50,391 nt of DNA from Dyadobacter flavalbus. GTDB taxonomy: Bacteria; Bacteroidota; Bacteroidia; Cytophagales; Spirosomataceae. Below, in pieces: positions 9,825 to 19,723 of the stretch (the first letter of the stretch is position 1; every line of letters begins with the position of its first letter). The notes under the pieces are model-generated. The model was not told where the DNA came from. It saw only the letters and a program-made list of their open reading frames with translations, and did not search any database. A program made the position numbers and the translations under genes. The stretch lies in NCBI RefSeq assembly GCF_006149045.1, contig NZ_VBSN01000035.1, forward strand, positions 1-50,391, in the 5' to 3' direction.

Positions 9825-10358
9825 TCACTTTTTCCTGGCTGCTTTTACCATCCTGACCGCAGTCATGATCATGATTGCAAAAGCTACAAGGCCGAGCACG
9901 CCGTAAAGCCAGTCGACAGTGTTCTTCAACACTACGAGAAAGACAATGGAGAAAAGAAAAATGGTGGCAACTTCATTGAATAACCTCAGCTGAAAAGAAG
10001 AAAAACGGAATTTTTCCTGCTGCAATTCGAGCAGTATTTTACGTGTAAAAAAGTGATACACCAATAAGCCCAGAACAAACGCAAGTTTCAGCTGCATCCA
10101 GCCCTGATCCAGCCACGCCGGGTTCAGATAAATCATAATGGCGCCAAACAGCAAAGTGAGCCAGCAGGCGGGTGTCATGATGGCATTCCAGAGCAGTTTT
10201 TCCATTTTGGCAAACTGGGCAAACAGCACACTTCGTTCAGCATCAGGCCTTTCCGATGCTTCTGTATGATATACAAAAAGACGGGGCATATAAAAAAGTC
10301 CTGCAAACCAGCTGACAACGAAAATAATGTGAAGAGCCTTGAAATGAAGATAAGTCAT
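9825..10358 (-). CDS. hemJ: Protoporphyrinogen IX oxidase HemJ (CopD/UPF0093 family)
   Basis: This 177-residue integral membrane protein has the HemJ layout. An N-terminal helix contains FKALHIIFVVSWFAGLFYM (His10, then MPRLF with Arg26), and a later helix contains the conserved Lys of QLKLAF (about 91). About four to five membrane helices are visible and the tail is basic. HemJ oxidises protoporphyrinogen IX to protoporphyrin IX in haem synthesis and replaces HemG/HemY in many bacteria. The reading frame extends upstream to 10421, but codon 22 at 10358 starts exactly at the family's usual N-terminus, so I use it. It is divergent from msrA. No other haem gene is nearby, so the assignment rests on sequence family alone. 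Confidence 0.88.
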   Translation of the reverse strand: MTYLHFKALHIIFVVSWFAGLFYMPRLFVYHTEASERPDAERSVLFAQFAKMEKLLWNAIMTPACWLTLLFGAIMIYLNPAWLDQGWMQLKLAFVLGLLVYHFFTRKILLELQQEKFRFSSFQLRLFNEVATIFLFSIVFLVVLKNTVDWLYGVLGLVAFAIMIMTAVRMVKAARKK

Positions 10359-10510
10359 GATTGTGAGATAAGTACCTTTCGGCGCGCATAAGCTGCCTGA
10401 AAACGATCTTTTTGCGGTCAAATTTCGTAAATATTCAATGAATACCTCAGATAAAACTTTCTTTAAAAACTATTCGTTAACTATTCAGGAAAATAAAGCA
10501 ACCAACAAGT

Positions 10511-11194
10511 ATGAAAAAGACCATCCCGATTTTCATGTTTATATTTTTGTGCTGCATGGTTGTCATATCATGTGCGCAGTCCGATAAAAAACAAAAAACC
10601 AAAATGAACAAAGAAACGGCTTCGGCGCTGGACGAAGATCATGTGGATACTTCCAATACGGAAATTGCAACCTTTGGAACAGGATGTTTCTGGTGTACGG
10701 AAGCAGTTCTGGAATCGCTCGACGGGGTTAAGAAAGTGGTTTCAGGCTACGCCGGCGGCCATGTTCCGAATCCGGATTACAAAACAGTGTGTACAGGCAC
10801 CACAGGCCATGCAGAATGTGTGGAAGTAACGTACGATCCGAAAGTGATTTCTTATGCCGACTTGCTGCAGGCATTTTTCCGCAGCCACGACCCTACTTCG
10901 CTCAACCGCCAGGGTAATGACGTCGGAACGCAATATCGTTCTGTGATTTTTTATCATAACGAAGAGCAGAAAAATCTGGCTGAAAAGGCAAAAGCCGAAC
11001 TGGATAAGTCAGGCGCCTATTCCAAACCGATTGTTACCGAAATATCCAAAGCTCCAACGTTTTATCTGGCAGAGGATTATCACCAGAACTACTTTGCAAA
11101 CAACCCCGATCAGGGATATTGTGCATTTGTAATTGCCCCGAAGCTGGACAAGTTCAAAAAGGTATTTAAAGACAAATTGCGCAGTAATATATGA
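10511..11194 (+). CDS. msrA: Peptide-methionine (S)-S-oxide reductase MsrA, lipoprotein form
   Basis: MsrA reduces methionine-S-sulfoxide in oxidised proteins. The catalytic motif GCFWC is at residues 58-62, with Cys59 the expected nucleophile, and is followed by the family's SGYAGG and GHAECVEVTYDP blocks and the FF.SHDPTSLNRQG.D.GTQYRS region. The N-terminus is a signal peptide ending in the lipobox VISC with Cys21 as the lipidated residue, then a roughly 30-residue polar linker. The enzyme is therefore predicted to sit on the periplasmic side of a membrane rather than in the cytosol. At 227 residues it is slightly longer than cytosolic MsrA because of this extension. No MsrB domain is fused or adjacent. 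Confidence 0.93.
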   Translation: MKKTIPIFMFIFLCCMVVISCAQSDKKQKTKMNKETASALDEDHVDTSNTEIATFGTGCFWCTEAVLESLDGVKKVVSGYAGGHVPNPDYKTVCTGTTGHAECVEVTYDPKVISYADLLQAFFRSHDPTSLNRQGNDVGTQYRSVIFYHNEEQKNLAEKAKAELDKSGAYSKPIVTEISKAPTFYLAEDYHQNYFANNPDQGYCAFVIAPKLDKFKKVFKDKLRSNI

Positions 11195-11204
11195 TTTGAA
11201 TACT

Positions 11205-11241
11205 TTAAAAGCTGTTTTAAACCACTTATCCCAGCTTTTAA
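11205..11241 (+). terminator. AT-rich hairpin after msrA
   Basis: A perfect 10-bp inverted repeat (TTAAAAGCTG at 11205-11214, CAGCTTTTAA at 11232-11241) encloses a 17-nt loop and begins 11 nt after the msrA stop. The stem is AT-rich and lacks a U-tract, so terminator activity is only possible. Confidence 0.35.
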
Positions 11242-11270
11242 CCCGTACAATAACTACTAATGGCACAAGT

Positions 11271-11301
11271 TTTGAAGCGTTGAAATAAAGGCTTTAATTT
11301 G
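11271..11301 (+). promoter_or_regulatory. Possible promoter for the 177-residue beta-barrel gene
   Basis: TTTG at 11271-11274 is followed 20 nt later by TAATTTG at 11295-11301, which is one base short of the Bacteroidota -7 consensus TAnnTTTG. It lies 36 nt before the ATG at 11337. Confidence 0.35.
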
Positions 11302-11336
11302 TGCCATAATTTATTAACAATAACTAATCTATTACT

Positions 11337-11870
11337 ATGAAAAAGATTTTCTTAATGTTTTTTGTTGCAGCGTTTATGAGTTTAGCTTCTGAAAAAGCTT
11401 TCGCACAGTATGAAAAAGGAGATAAATTACTGAACGTTGGAATTGGTCTAGGTACTTACGGCCTTTTTGGAAGTGGAATTCCAATTAACGCCTCGGGTGA
11501 GTACGGATTTTCAGATAAGATCAGCGGTGGAATTTATCTTGCATTTGTTAGTACTAACTATTTAGGAGGTGACTGGAAATATTCTTATGTCTATGCCGGG
11601 CCAAGAGCCTCTTATCACTTTAATGAACTATTTAACATAAGCAATGACAAATTTGACATTTACGGAGGTGCTGGCTTGTATGTTCGTAATTATAGTGCTA
11701 AATGGAAAGGTGCAGGAAGCTATTTAGATAATTACAAAACATCATACACAGATATAATTCCTGCTCTACATGCAGGTGCTCGTTATTACTTCAAACCAAC
11801 ATTTGGTGGATGGGCCGAAGTTGGATATGGAGCTTCTCCTTTACAACTTGGAGTTACATTCAAATTCTAA
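11337..11870 (+). CDS. Small outer-membrane beta-barrel-like protein
   Basis: This 177-residue protein starts with a clear signal peptide (ending KAFAQ, residues about 1-24). The mature part is Gly- and aromatic-rich with alternating hydrophobic strands such as KISGGIYLAFVS and YSYVYAGPRASYHF, and it ends in a C-terminal aromatic strand (LQLGVTFKF). This is typical of 8-stranded outer-membrane barrels of the OmpW/porin-like superfamily found in Bacteroidota. No specific ligand can be read from the sequence. It is a single gene with its own candidate promoter and a good terminator at 11888. It is more AT-rich than msrA before it, and its codon use looks slightly different. Confidence 0.7.
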   Translation: MKKIFLMFFVAAFMSLASEKAFAQYEKGDKLLNVGIGLGTYGLFGSGIPINASGEYGFSDKISGGIYLAFVSTNYLGGDWKYSYVYAGPRASYHFNELFNISNDKFDIYGGAGLYVRNYSAKWKGAGSYLDNYKTSYTDIIPALHAGARYYFKPTFGGWAEVGYGASPLQLGVTFKF

Positions 11871-11887
11871 AAAAACCAGAATGACAT

Positions 11888-11923
11888 AAAAAAAGCGGTG
11901 CAAATTAATGCATCGCTTTTTTT
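11888..11923 (+). terminator. Rho-independent terminator
   Basis: GCGGTGCA (11895-11902) pairs with TGCATCGC (11909-11916) with one G-U pair. It is flanked by A-rich sequence before and a T7 run after, so it can work in both directions. It lies 18 nt after the stop of the beta-barrel gene. Confidence 0.85.
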
Positions 11924-11984
11924 ATACCTGCCCTTTATATTGTTACAATCAGCGGTATTAAACCTGAAAAATTTTAATAAAGAT

Positions 11985-12040
11985 AATTACCACTTCCCAT
12001 TTCACCGCTCACTTTTTACCTTTCACAATTACCATTAACG
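11985..12040 (-). repeat. Degenerate heptanucleotide array over a stop codon (GTRAAAN family)
   Basis: Read on the minus strand, this is eight consecutive 7-nt units, including GTGAAAG (12020-12026), GTAAAAA (12013-12019) and GTGAAAT (11999-12005). Outer units are more degenerate, and the unit GGTAATT occurs both before and after the core. The stop codon of the 108-residue gene (12035-12037) lies in the first unit. The array resembles the one at 36115-36170. Unit boundaries at the edges are my choice. Confidence 0.6.
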
Positions 12041-12361
12041 ATGCACTTTTTCCGGTGTAGAAGCGGGATGCCGCTCAGGATTTTCAGGCGCATTATCAAA
12101 AGTTCCTGTTTCTGTATTTCCATATTTGATAGAAGCAATTTCTGTTCTTCTGACGGAATAAACAGGGCCTTCGGGATCAGAAACTTTCCTGTATTTTACG
12201 ACATTTTCATCTACTTCCTGTATCAGCACTTCCAGCTTCGTATTGTCTTTCAGAACAATAATATCCGGCTTTCTGCTGGTTTGAATAAATGAAAAATTAA
12301 CCAGTGCAATCAAAAAAACCAATGATAATATCCCGGTTTTAAAAGTGAAATTATCTTTCAT
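12035..12361 (-). CDS. Small secreted protein of unknown function (Bacteroidota type)
   Basis: This 108-residue protein has an N-terminal hydrophobic signal or anchor (about 9-27) followed by a short beta-rich motif, DIIVLKDNTKLEVLIQEV, then ENVVKYRKV and a Pro-rich polar tail. The block 'D.I.LKDG...A.I.EV....IKYKK' recurs in many secreted Bacteroidota proteins of unknown role. The neighbour at 12405-13139 has a related block after its signal peptide, so the two genes probably share ancestry in this part. They are 43 nt apart in the same direction. Function unknown. Confidence 0.65.
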   Translation of the reverse strand: MKDNFTFKTGILSLVFLIALVNFSFIQTSRKPDIIVLKDNTKLEVLIQEVDENVVKYRKVSDPEGPVYSVRRTEIASIKYGNTETGTFDNAPENPERHPASTPEKVHR

Positions 12362-12404
12362 AAGCTGAGTTTTGTAGTGATTTCAAAATTTAAGCAAAGC
12401 TGCA

Positions 12405-13139
12405 TTAAAAGAAAAAGCTTAACGTTAAAAAACCGGATTTATTCAGTATATCAAAGCCTGGAACTAATCTTAAACTTTCCAGAGGCTGATTCCTTCTTTC
12501 CAGTTCCGTTTTCACTTTTTCTGCCTTCTTTTTGTGAAGTTTATAATTTTTAAAGCAGACCAATCCGAATACACCGCCAAAAACGGGGCCTGCAACTGCA
12601 AGTGAATTTCCGAACTTTTTATTATCCGGACTATTGCCGGAATTGGCAATGATAATTCCTGAAACGAGTGAAGCAGCAGCGAAAGATGTAAATACAATAG
12701 TACCGGTTTTTCCGTCAATCGACTTGTTTTTATAATATTCGTATTTATTCCTCAACTGATCGGAATTGGCCATAACGACACTTCTGTCAAACGGATTTTC
12801 AGGCAAGTTGGTCATATCTGCATATTGTCCGGCAGTATCCGGAGGCATACGAACTGCTGCTGTTGAATCTTTTACATGAATTGTTTTACCACTTTTCAAT
12901 AAAATACGCGCAACCTGATCCATATAAATGAATGCTTTGGCACTGTCCGGAGCAGCAAGATCGCGGTAATTGACTTTCTCATAACTTACCTGCAGGATAA
13001 GCGCCTGAATCCGCGAGCTGTCACGTCTGACAATGACATCATTTTTACGAATTGACTGCGCACAAACAAAATTTGTCAAAGAAAGGAATGCCAATCCAAA
13101 TGAAATAAGAACGGCTTTTTTAAGTGTGTGTGATTGCAT
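12405..13139 (-). CDS. Secreted/membrane protein of unknown function, related to its downstream neighbour
   Basis: This 244-residue protein has a signal peptide (about 1-28, ending FVCAQ). A beta-rich block follows (NDVIVRRDSSRIQALILQV, then YEKVNYRDL), matching the layout of the 108-residue protein after it. Two hydrophobic segments at about 147-168 and 182-203 could be membrane helices, with a Lys-rich stretch between them and the C-terminal part. The last residues (GFLTLSFFF) end in an aromatic strand. Proteins like this are widespread and uncharacterised in Bacteroidota. No enzyme motif is visible. Confidence 0.6.
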   Translation of the reverse strand: MQSHTLKKAVLISFGLAFLSLTNFVCAQSIRKNDVIVRRDSSRIQALILQVSYEKVNYRDLAAPDSAKAFIYMDQVARILLKSGKTIHVKDSTAAVRMPPDTAGQYADMTNLPENPFDRSVVMANSDQLRNKYEYYKNKSIDGKTGTIVFTSFAAASLVSGIIIANSGNSPDNKKFGNSLAVAGPVFGGVFGLVCFKNYKLHKKKAEKVKTELERRNQPLESLRLVPGFDILNKSGFLTLSFFF

Positions 13140-13205
13140 AATTTATAATTAAAATAAAAGATTTACTTTGCCAAACTGGTCAGCAACAGGAACAACGATG
13201 CAGGA

Positions 13206-13928
13206 TTACACACCGAACTTGTTCAACTGTTTTACCAGCACATCAAAATCCTTTGGATAAGGAGCTTCTACGCGGACAGGCTCGCCGTTCATCAGCGCAA
13301 AACTTAGTGAATGTGCGTGAAGCGCAACACGCTGAATCAAAGGCTGTTCTTCAGTTTCTTTTTTAAGATTGAATTTACGTTTAAGACTTGAAAGAAAAAT
13401 AGGTTCGCCACCATATTGCGGATCACAAACAATCGGCGCTTTCAGGCAGGAAAGATGGATACGGATCTGGTGCATTCTTCCGGTTATCGGTATGCATTCG
13501 ATTAACGTATAGCCACGGTATACTTTCAGCGTGTTGAAAATGGTTTCGGCAATCTTTCCTTCTGCCCGGTCGATTTTTACAGCAGTACCGTTTTTTAACG
13601 GCAAAATCGGAAGATATACTGAAATACTGTCCAGGTTGTGAATGCCGTTTGAAACCGCATGATAACGCTTGGTTACTTCGCGATGTTCAAACTGCATGGC
13701 AAGATGCCGGTAGGCAGCCGGGTTTTTGGCAAATGCCAGTACGCCGGAAGTTTCTTTGTCCAGCCTGTGTGCAGCCTGCAGTTCAGGGTTATACTCTTTT
13801 GCAAGCCGCAGAACGCTGCCGCCGCGGTCTGCCGTTCTTTCATCCAGCGTAGCCAGATGCGGCGGTTTATTGACCAGTAAAAAATCCTCGTCCTCAAATA
13901 ATATCAGGTCTCTAAAATCGATTTTCAT
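13206..13928 (-). CDS. RluA-family RNA pseudouridine synthase (no S4 domain)
   Basis: It converts specific uridines in rRNA or tRNA to pseudouridine. The catalytic motif HRLDKETSG is at 54-62 with Asp57 as nucleophile. The KPPHLATL block (about 21-28) and the GRMHQIRIHL motif (about 158-167) complete the RluA signature. At 240 residues it lacks an N-terminal S4 RNA-binding domain, as in RluA/RluC-short relatives. The exact target cannot be assigned; the tRNA U32 / 23S U746 type is possible. A second family member lies at 32700-33431. It has a candidate promoter of its own at 13998. Confidence 0.9.
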   Translation of the reverse strand: MKIDFRDLILFEDEDFLLVNKPPHLATLDERTADRGGSVLRLAKEYNPELQAAHRLDKETSGVLAFAKNPAAYRHLAMQFEHREVTKRYHAVSNGIHNLDSISVYLPILPLKNGTAVKIDRAEGKIAETIFNTLKVYRGYTLIECIPITGRMHQIRIHLSCLKAPIVCDPQYGGEPIFLSSLKRKFNLKKETEEQPLIQRVALHAHSLSFALMNGEPVRVEAPYPKDFDVLVKQLNKFGV

Positions 13929-13997
13929 AATTGTTTTTAATAAAAATATCCGGATTAATTACACGCAAACTGTAATTGATCCGGATTTGCTTTCGTG

Positions 13998-14005
13998 CAA
14001 AGATA
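13998..14005 (-). promoter_or_regulatory. Candidate -7 element for the RluA-family gene
   Basis: On the minus strand this reads TATCTTTG, a perfect match to TAnnTTTG, in the 85-nt gap between the ABC ATPase gene and the pseudouridine synthase gene. No clear TTG lies at the usual distance upstream. Confidence 0.4.
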
Positions 14006-14013
14006 ACGATTTA

Positions 14014-14724
14014 CTACATCAGAATACTCACTTTGGTCGGATTCGGGTTAATGGTGTCCGACTCCACAAGGCCGTCGCGCAGACGTACAATGCGGTGCGC
14101 ATAGTGCGCAATATCCTCTTCGTGCGTAACCATAACGATTGTATTTCCTTTGCTGTATAACTGATCGAAAAGATCCATGATTTCGTAGGAAGTTTTGGTA
14201 TCCAGATTGCCCGTTGGCTCATCCGCAAGCAGAATGCTCGGATCATTTACCAGTGCGCGCGCAATGGCGACACGCTGCCGCTGCCCGCCGGAAAGTTCAT
14301 TGGGCTTGTGCCCGGCCCGGTTTTCCAGACCTACATTTTTCAATGAAAGCATTGCCTTTTCCGTTCGGTCGGACTTGCTCAGACCCGCATAGATGAGCGG
14401 TAAGGCTACATTATCAAGTGACGACATTCTGGGCAGAAGATTGAATGTCTGAAATACAAACCCGATTTCCTTGTTTCTGATTTCAGCAAGTTCGCTTTCC
14501 GTCATGTCGCTTACGTCCTTGTTGTTCAGTATGTATTTACCGGTTGTAGGCGTATCCAGACAGCCGATAATATTCATCAGCGTGGATTTCCCTGAGCCGG
14601 AAGGTCCCATAAATGCAACGTATTCGCCTTTATTGACAGAAATAGTAACCGATTTCAGCGCCTGAATAACTTCGCTGCCCATTACGTAACGTTTTGCAAT
14701 TTCCGAGGTTTCTATAATTTTCAT
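14014..14724 (-). CDS. ABC transporter ATP-binding protein, MacB/LolD type
   Basis: This 236-residue ATPase has every canonical motif: Walker [10 protein letters not shown] (40-48), Q-loop Gln92, signature LSGGQ (144-148), Walker B ILLADEP (164-170), D-loop and switch His201. The [16 protein letters not shown] and ADEPTGNLD sequences place it in the MacB/LolD/FtsE-like group that powers mechanotransmission-type permeases acting on lipoproteins, macrolides or peptides. No FtsX/MacB-type permease gene is adjacent, so its partner is encoded elsewhere. It lies in a same-direction run with the small unknown gene at 14780 and the TPR membrane gene at 15264. Confidence 0.92.
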   Translation of the reverse strand: MKIIETSEIAKRYVMGSEVIQALKSVTISVNKGEYVAFMGPSGSGKSTLMNIIGCLDTPTTGKYILNNKDVSDMTESELAEIRNKEIGFVFQTFNLLPRMSSLDNVALPLIYAGLSKSDRTEKAMLSLKNVGLENRAGHKPNELSGGQRQRVAIARALVNDPSILLADEPTGNLDTKTSYEIMDLFDQLYSKGNTIVMVTHEEDIAHYAHRIVRLRDGLVESDTINPNPTKVSILM

Positions 14725-14779
14725 GCAGTGCTGTTTTTCAGGCTTTAAGATTTATTTTCTGATTTCTGTCAATAGCTTT

Positions 14780-15232
14780 TCAGGATGCAGCCGAAAGTTT
14801 CCGGAAATAAGTATGTACAAACAATGCAGAAAGGATCACTGCTGCGGAAACATCTTCATTTTCAATGTCGCCTTCATTTTTCCAGAAACTCGTCAGTCTG
14901 AAACCGGCCGTTGCATCCACGTTTTGTACGGACCACTTTCTTCTTGTCCAAGATTCAAACTTCCAATCATAATCCTGTTCGTTGTACGAAATCCGCGCTG
15001 AACCTTTCCAGAAATTGTATTTTATTTGTCCGAGCGGCTTCTCACCTTCTATGTCGAGAATTTCTGTTGTGCGCTTTCCTACGCCTTTGGTCCTGAATTT
15101 TACGAGATGGCCGTTCAGTTCACCATAACCGTCATTGTTCCAGCTGCTGCTTTTTAAAATCCCTACAATCAGTTTACCGCGAAAAATACGGCATTCATTT
15201 CCGCTAAAATTGGATTTCCAGGTCAAGGACAT
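14780..15232 (-). CDS. Conserved hypothetical protein, possible beta-sandwich with C-terminal hydrophobic segment
   Basis: This 150-residue protein has no signal peptide. It is rich in aromatic residues and alternating strands (LVKFRTKGVGKRTTEILD, LGQIKYNFWKGSARISY, DYDWKFESWTRRKWSV), which resembles the LURP-one/Tubby-like beta-barrel style but without a motif strong enough to claim it. The C-terminus (about 127-142) is hydrophobic and could be a single membrane anchor. It sits 31 nt downstream of the 887-residue membrane-TPR gene and 55 nt upstream of the ABC ATPase gene, so the three may be co-transcribed. Function unknown. Confidence 0.6.
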   Translation of the reverse strand: MSLTWKSNFSGNECRIFRGKLIVGILKSSSWNNDGYGELNGHLVKFRTKGVGKRTTEILDIEGEKPLGQIKYNFWKGSARISYNEQDYDWKFESWTRRKWSVQNVDATAGFRLTSFWKNEGDIENEDVSAAVILSALFVHTYFRKLSAAS

Positions 15233-15263
15233 ATTGGATGAAGTGTAAAGCTAAAATATAAAA

Positions 15264-17927
15264 TCATTGAAACTCGGCTCTCTGTTTTTCAATCAGAGCT
15301 CTCATAGGCTGATAACGGTTCATAAATTGCTGATAATCGGCAGCTGATGCCCATTGTTTCACCTTCATTTCGCCTTCATTACCTTGTCCCAACAAACCTT
15401 GTTCCAGACTCAGAAACGCATACTGTTCCCATAAGCGGGGAGCATATTCATTATACCGCAACGCGTTGAGAACAATATTATACGCTTTTGAAGTCTGCTT
15501 TTTCCCTCTGAAATATTCTGACGCCGCAGACACAATCGCGGCATCAAACGGATTGTTTTTAACTGCATTGTCAAAGTTCTTTTCAGAAGGCGATTTACTT
15601 ATTACCTGAACAAGCGAGTCGGAATCAGAGCGCGGCTTAGCGCCGGAAAAAAGCGTTTGTTTCAACTGACTAACCGCATTATCCTGAGATTTTTCCTGAA
15701 GCTTGTCGAGCAAAACAACAGCCACTTCCTTTTTGTCGGATAACGCATTGGCAATAGCCATTCCGATTGTGCCTTCAGTTCCTTCCACTTGCGACAAGAA
15801 TTCAATGGCTTTGTCATAAAGGCCAAGCTGCAACAGCCAGTGACCAAGCACTTTATTATATAGCTGGCTTTTTTCGCCTTCTTCTTCGGTCCAGGCTGTC
15901 AGTGTTTCCAGCGCTTTTAGTTTGTTGCGGCTGTAAAATTCGGAATATAAGGAAGCAAATGTCAGATCTTCGGATAGTACCGGATTTTTTGCAGCCAGTT
16001 TTGGCAGCAGAATAGCCGGCATGCTGTCCAGTTTGGCCTGATTGGTTGTATAATTCAAAAGATATGCAAATGCCGAAACGCTCAGCATGGAATCGGCCGG
16101 AACGGCTTCCTTACTGAATGTTTCCTTTACAAACTGCTGCCTCAGATTCTGGACTGCAAGCCAGTTTGCCTGCCAAGACAAGTAACTGTGTTTTTCACTT
16201 TTTGCCGCCAGTGAATCCAGCAAGCCGGAATCGGTACTTTTTGCCAGAATCGCCAGCAGATTGGTTGCCGGAATTTCGGGGCGGCTTGTATTTCCTGCGG
16301 CTTCATCCAGATAAAAATAGGCAGAGTCCGCAACGTTGGTTTTGGAATACAGCATGCCGAGGTTATTCAGTAGTTCTCCGCTTTCGGGAAACCGGTTGAT
16401 TCCTTCTTTCAGACTATGCACTGCGTCAAAAAAGAGATTTTCCTGGATCAGAATTCCGCTTAGTCCCGCATAAGCCTGCGGAGAAGGATTTTTCAGCAAG
16501 GCCTGCCGGAAATAAAAAGCGGAAGCATTTTCGTCACCTTGCTTGAGAGCAAGTGAAGCCAGTGCGTAATTGGATTTATGATTCTGGAATTCCTGCTGCA
16601 AGGCCAGTTTGTAATATTGTTCGGCCAGCACATATTCACCCGTTTTAGAATACAAATCGCCCAAACCGTTAAAATATCCGGCAACAGACTGTGTGACCGG
16701 AAAAAGTTTTTGAATAGAAAACAAAACAATAACGCCGGCAAATCCGAACAGACGTGTTTGCGTAAGGCCAAAGCGGAGCGGTTTATAAAGTACTTTGTAT
16801 ACAGCCAGGTTTTGCTGAAAAAGCGGATAAAAGTTAATGAGTACATAGAAAAGGAAAACCGTACTCATGGCAAGCTGACCCTGAACAACAACGTCTTCCA
16901 GTACCTCCAGCACCGGATCATTGGCCGTGCTGGCTGCATAGGCAGCAAATGCAGCAGAAATAATGAATAAACCCGTATAAAGCCAGAAACCTGTGGACCT
17001 GAAAGGCAAAGTGCCGGCCGTAGCATCCGCTCTTCTTCTGAAACCCCACAAACCGGCAACAGCAGCAAACAAGGCCAGATACACCGGGCTGATCAAAGTA
17101 AGGTTCCAGTCGATGACTCTTGTATTTTTCAGATACATCAAAAGCAACAAAAGCAAATACAGGACACTTATAACAATAAAATTGACAAGCCCGGACTTGC
17201 CTTTACTAAAGGATGTGCTTGTGCTGAGCCAGACCAGCGCGGCAATTATTTCGGTGGCCGTAACGAGCAGGAACAAAACCGTGAGTAAAAGCCACAGCGG
17301 AAAAGAATAGGAAGCAGCGGTAAATGCGGGGAAAGGGGATTTTGCTCCGAAAAAAATAATCAGTGCCAGCAGTGAAGACACCGCCAGCATGCCTGTAATC
17401 CGTATTCCAATGCCAATATCCGGCCGGAAAGCATGAAAATAATAGCTCAGTCCGCCATATAATACCACTGCAAGCAGAAACATGGACCTGTTCCCTTCTC
17501 CAAAAACATTCAGTATTTCGAGCTGTGAAAAACTTAGCAGCAGGATAAAAATGATCATTCCGGCCAGGTACCAGAAACGCGGCATGGTGGTCAGCGAAGC
17601 CAGAACGAGAGAAAGTCCGATCAATGCAAATACCCAGAAAAGCTGCACCACCAGAAAGTCGGTTTCCATTACGGAAGCAATAAAGCTTTCCGTTACCAGA
17701 TGCGAGGGAACGGCAACGCCATATTTCCATTGACCCAGCTGAAATACATCCACAACAGACGGTATTTCGGACAATTCGCTCAGCACATTCCAGCGAATTA
17801 CATTGGCGAGCGGATCGATACTTTTGGTAATAAAGAAAAGCAGTGCCAGTAATAATACTGCAAAAGTGCCGGCTGTCATCCTGCGCTCAGACGGCGACCA
17901 CACTTTCCAGAAAAAGAATTCCTTCAT
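15264..17927 (-). CDS. Polytopic membrane protein with TPR region
   Basis: This 887-residue protein has about a dozen hydrophobic segments in its first roughly 410 residues (first at about 18-37, last at about 395-410). A helical tetratricopeptide-repeat region follows from about 415 to 560 (for example GDLYSKTGEYVLAEQYYKLAL and LLNNLGMLYSKTNVADSAYFYL), then further helical repeats to the end. The layout suggests a membrane base with a large periplasmic or cytosolic scaffold, like O-antigen-ligase-like or PMT-like TPR proteins, but I see no catalytic motif. It begins a same-direction cluster (15264, 14780, 14014). The 165-nt gap to atpD on the other strand is a divergent promoter region. Confidence 0.75.
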   Translation of the reverse strand: MKEFFFWKVWSPSERRMTAGTFAVLLLALLFFITKSIDPLANVIRWNVLSELSEIPSVVDVFQLGQWKYGVAVPSHLVTESFIASVMETDFLVVQLFWVFALIGLSLVLASLTTMPRFWYLAGMIIFILLLSFSQLEILNVFGEGNRSMFLLAVVLYGGLSYYFHAFRPDIGIGIRITGMLAVSSLLALIIFFGAKSPFPAFTAASYSFPLWLLLTVLFLLVTATEIIAALVWLSTSTSFSKGKSGLVNFIVISVLYLLLLLLMYLKNTRVIDWNLTLISPVYLALFAAVAGLWGFRRRADATAGTLPFRSTGFWLYTGLFIISAAFAAYAASTANDPVLEVLEDVVVQGQLAMSTVFLFYVLINFYPLFQQNLAVYKVLYKPLRFGLTQTRLFGFAGVIVLFSIQKLFPVTQSVAGYFNGLGDLYSKTGEYVLAEQYYKLALQQEFQNHKSNYALASLALKQGDENASAFYFRQALLKNPSPQAYAGLSGILIQENLFFDAVHSLKEGINRFPESGELLNNLGMLYSKTNVADSAYFYLDEAAGNTSRPEIPATNLLAILAKSTDSGLLDSLAAKSEKHSYLSWQANWLAVQNLRQQFVKETFSKEAVPADSMLSVSAFAYLLNYTTNQAKLDSMPAILLPKLAAKNPVLSEDLTFASLYSEFYSRNKLKALETLTAWTEEEGEKSQLYNKVLGHWLLQLGLYDKAIEFLSQVEGTEGTIGMAIANALSDKKEVAVVLLDKLQEKSQDNAVSQLKQTLFSGAKPRSDSDSLVQVISKSPSEKNFDNAVKNNPFDAAIVSAASEYFRGKKQTSKAYNIVLNALRYNEYAPRLWEQYAFLSLEQGLLGQGNEGEMKVKQWASAADYQQFMNRYQPMRALIEKQRAEFQ

Positions 17928-18019
17928 AAATTTTAATTAAATCGGTCTTTCCAAACACAGTTTGAACAAAAAAACGGCTTGTTTTCTAAAAAATATCCAA
18001 TATTTCAATAATTGAACTG

Positions 18020-19607
<1,588 letters not shown>

Positions 19608-19723
19608 GTTAATAAATGCCTGGTCATAAATATGCTGGCTGTTGAGGAAGAACATAATACTTTTTCCTTTAACCAGCAGAAAAAGGCTGACAACTAAACG
19701 CGCGGCGTACCGCAGCTATAAAA

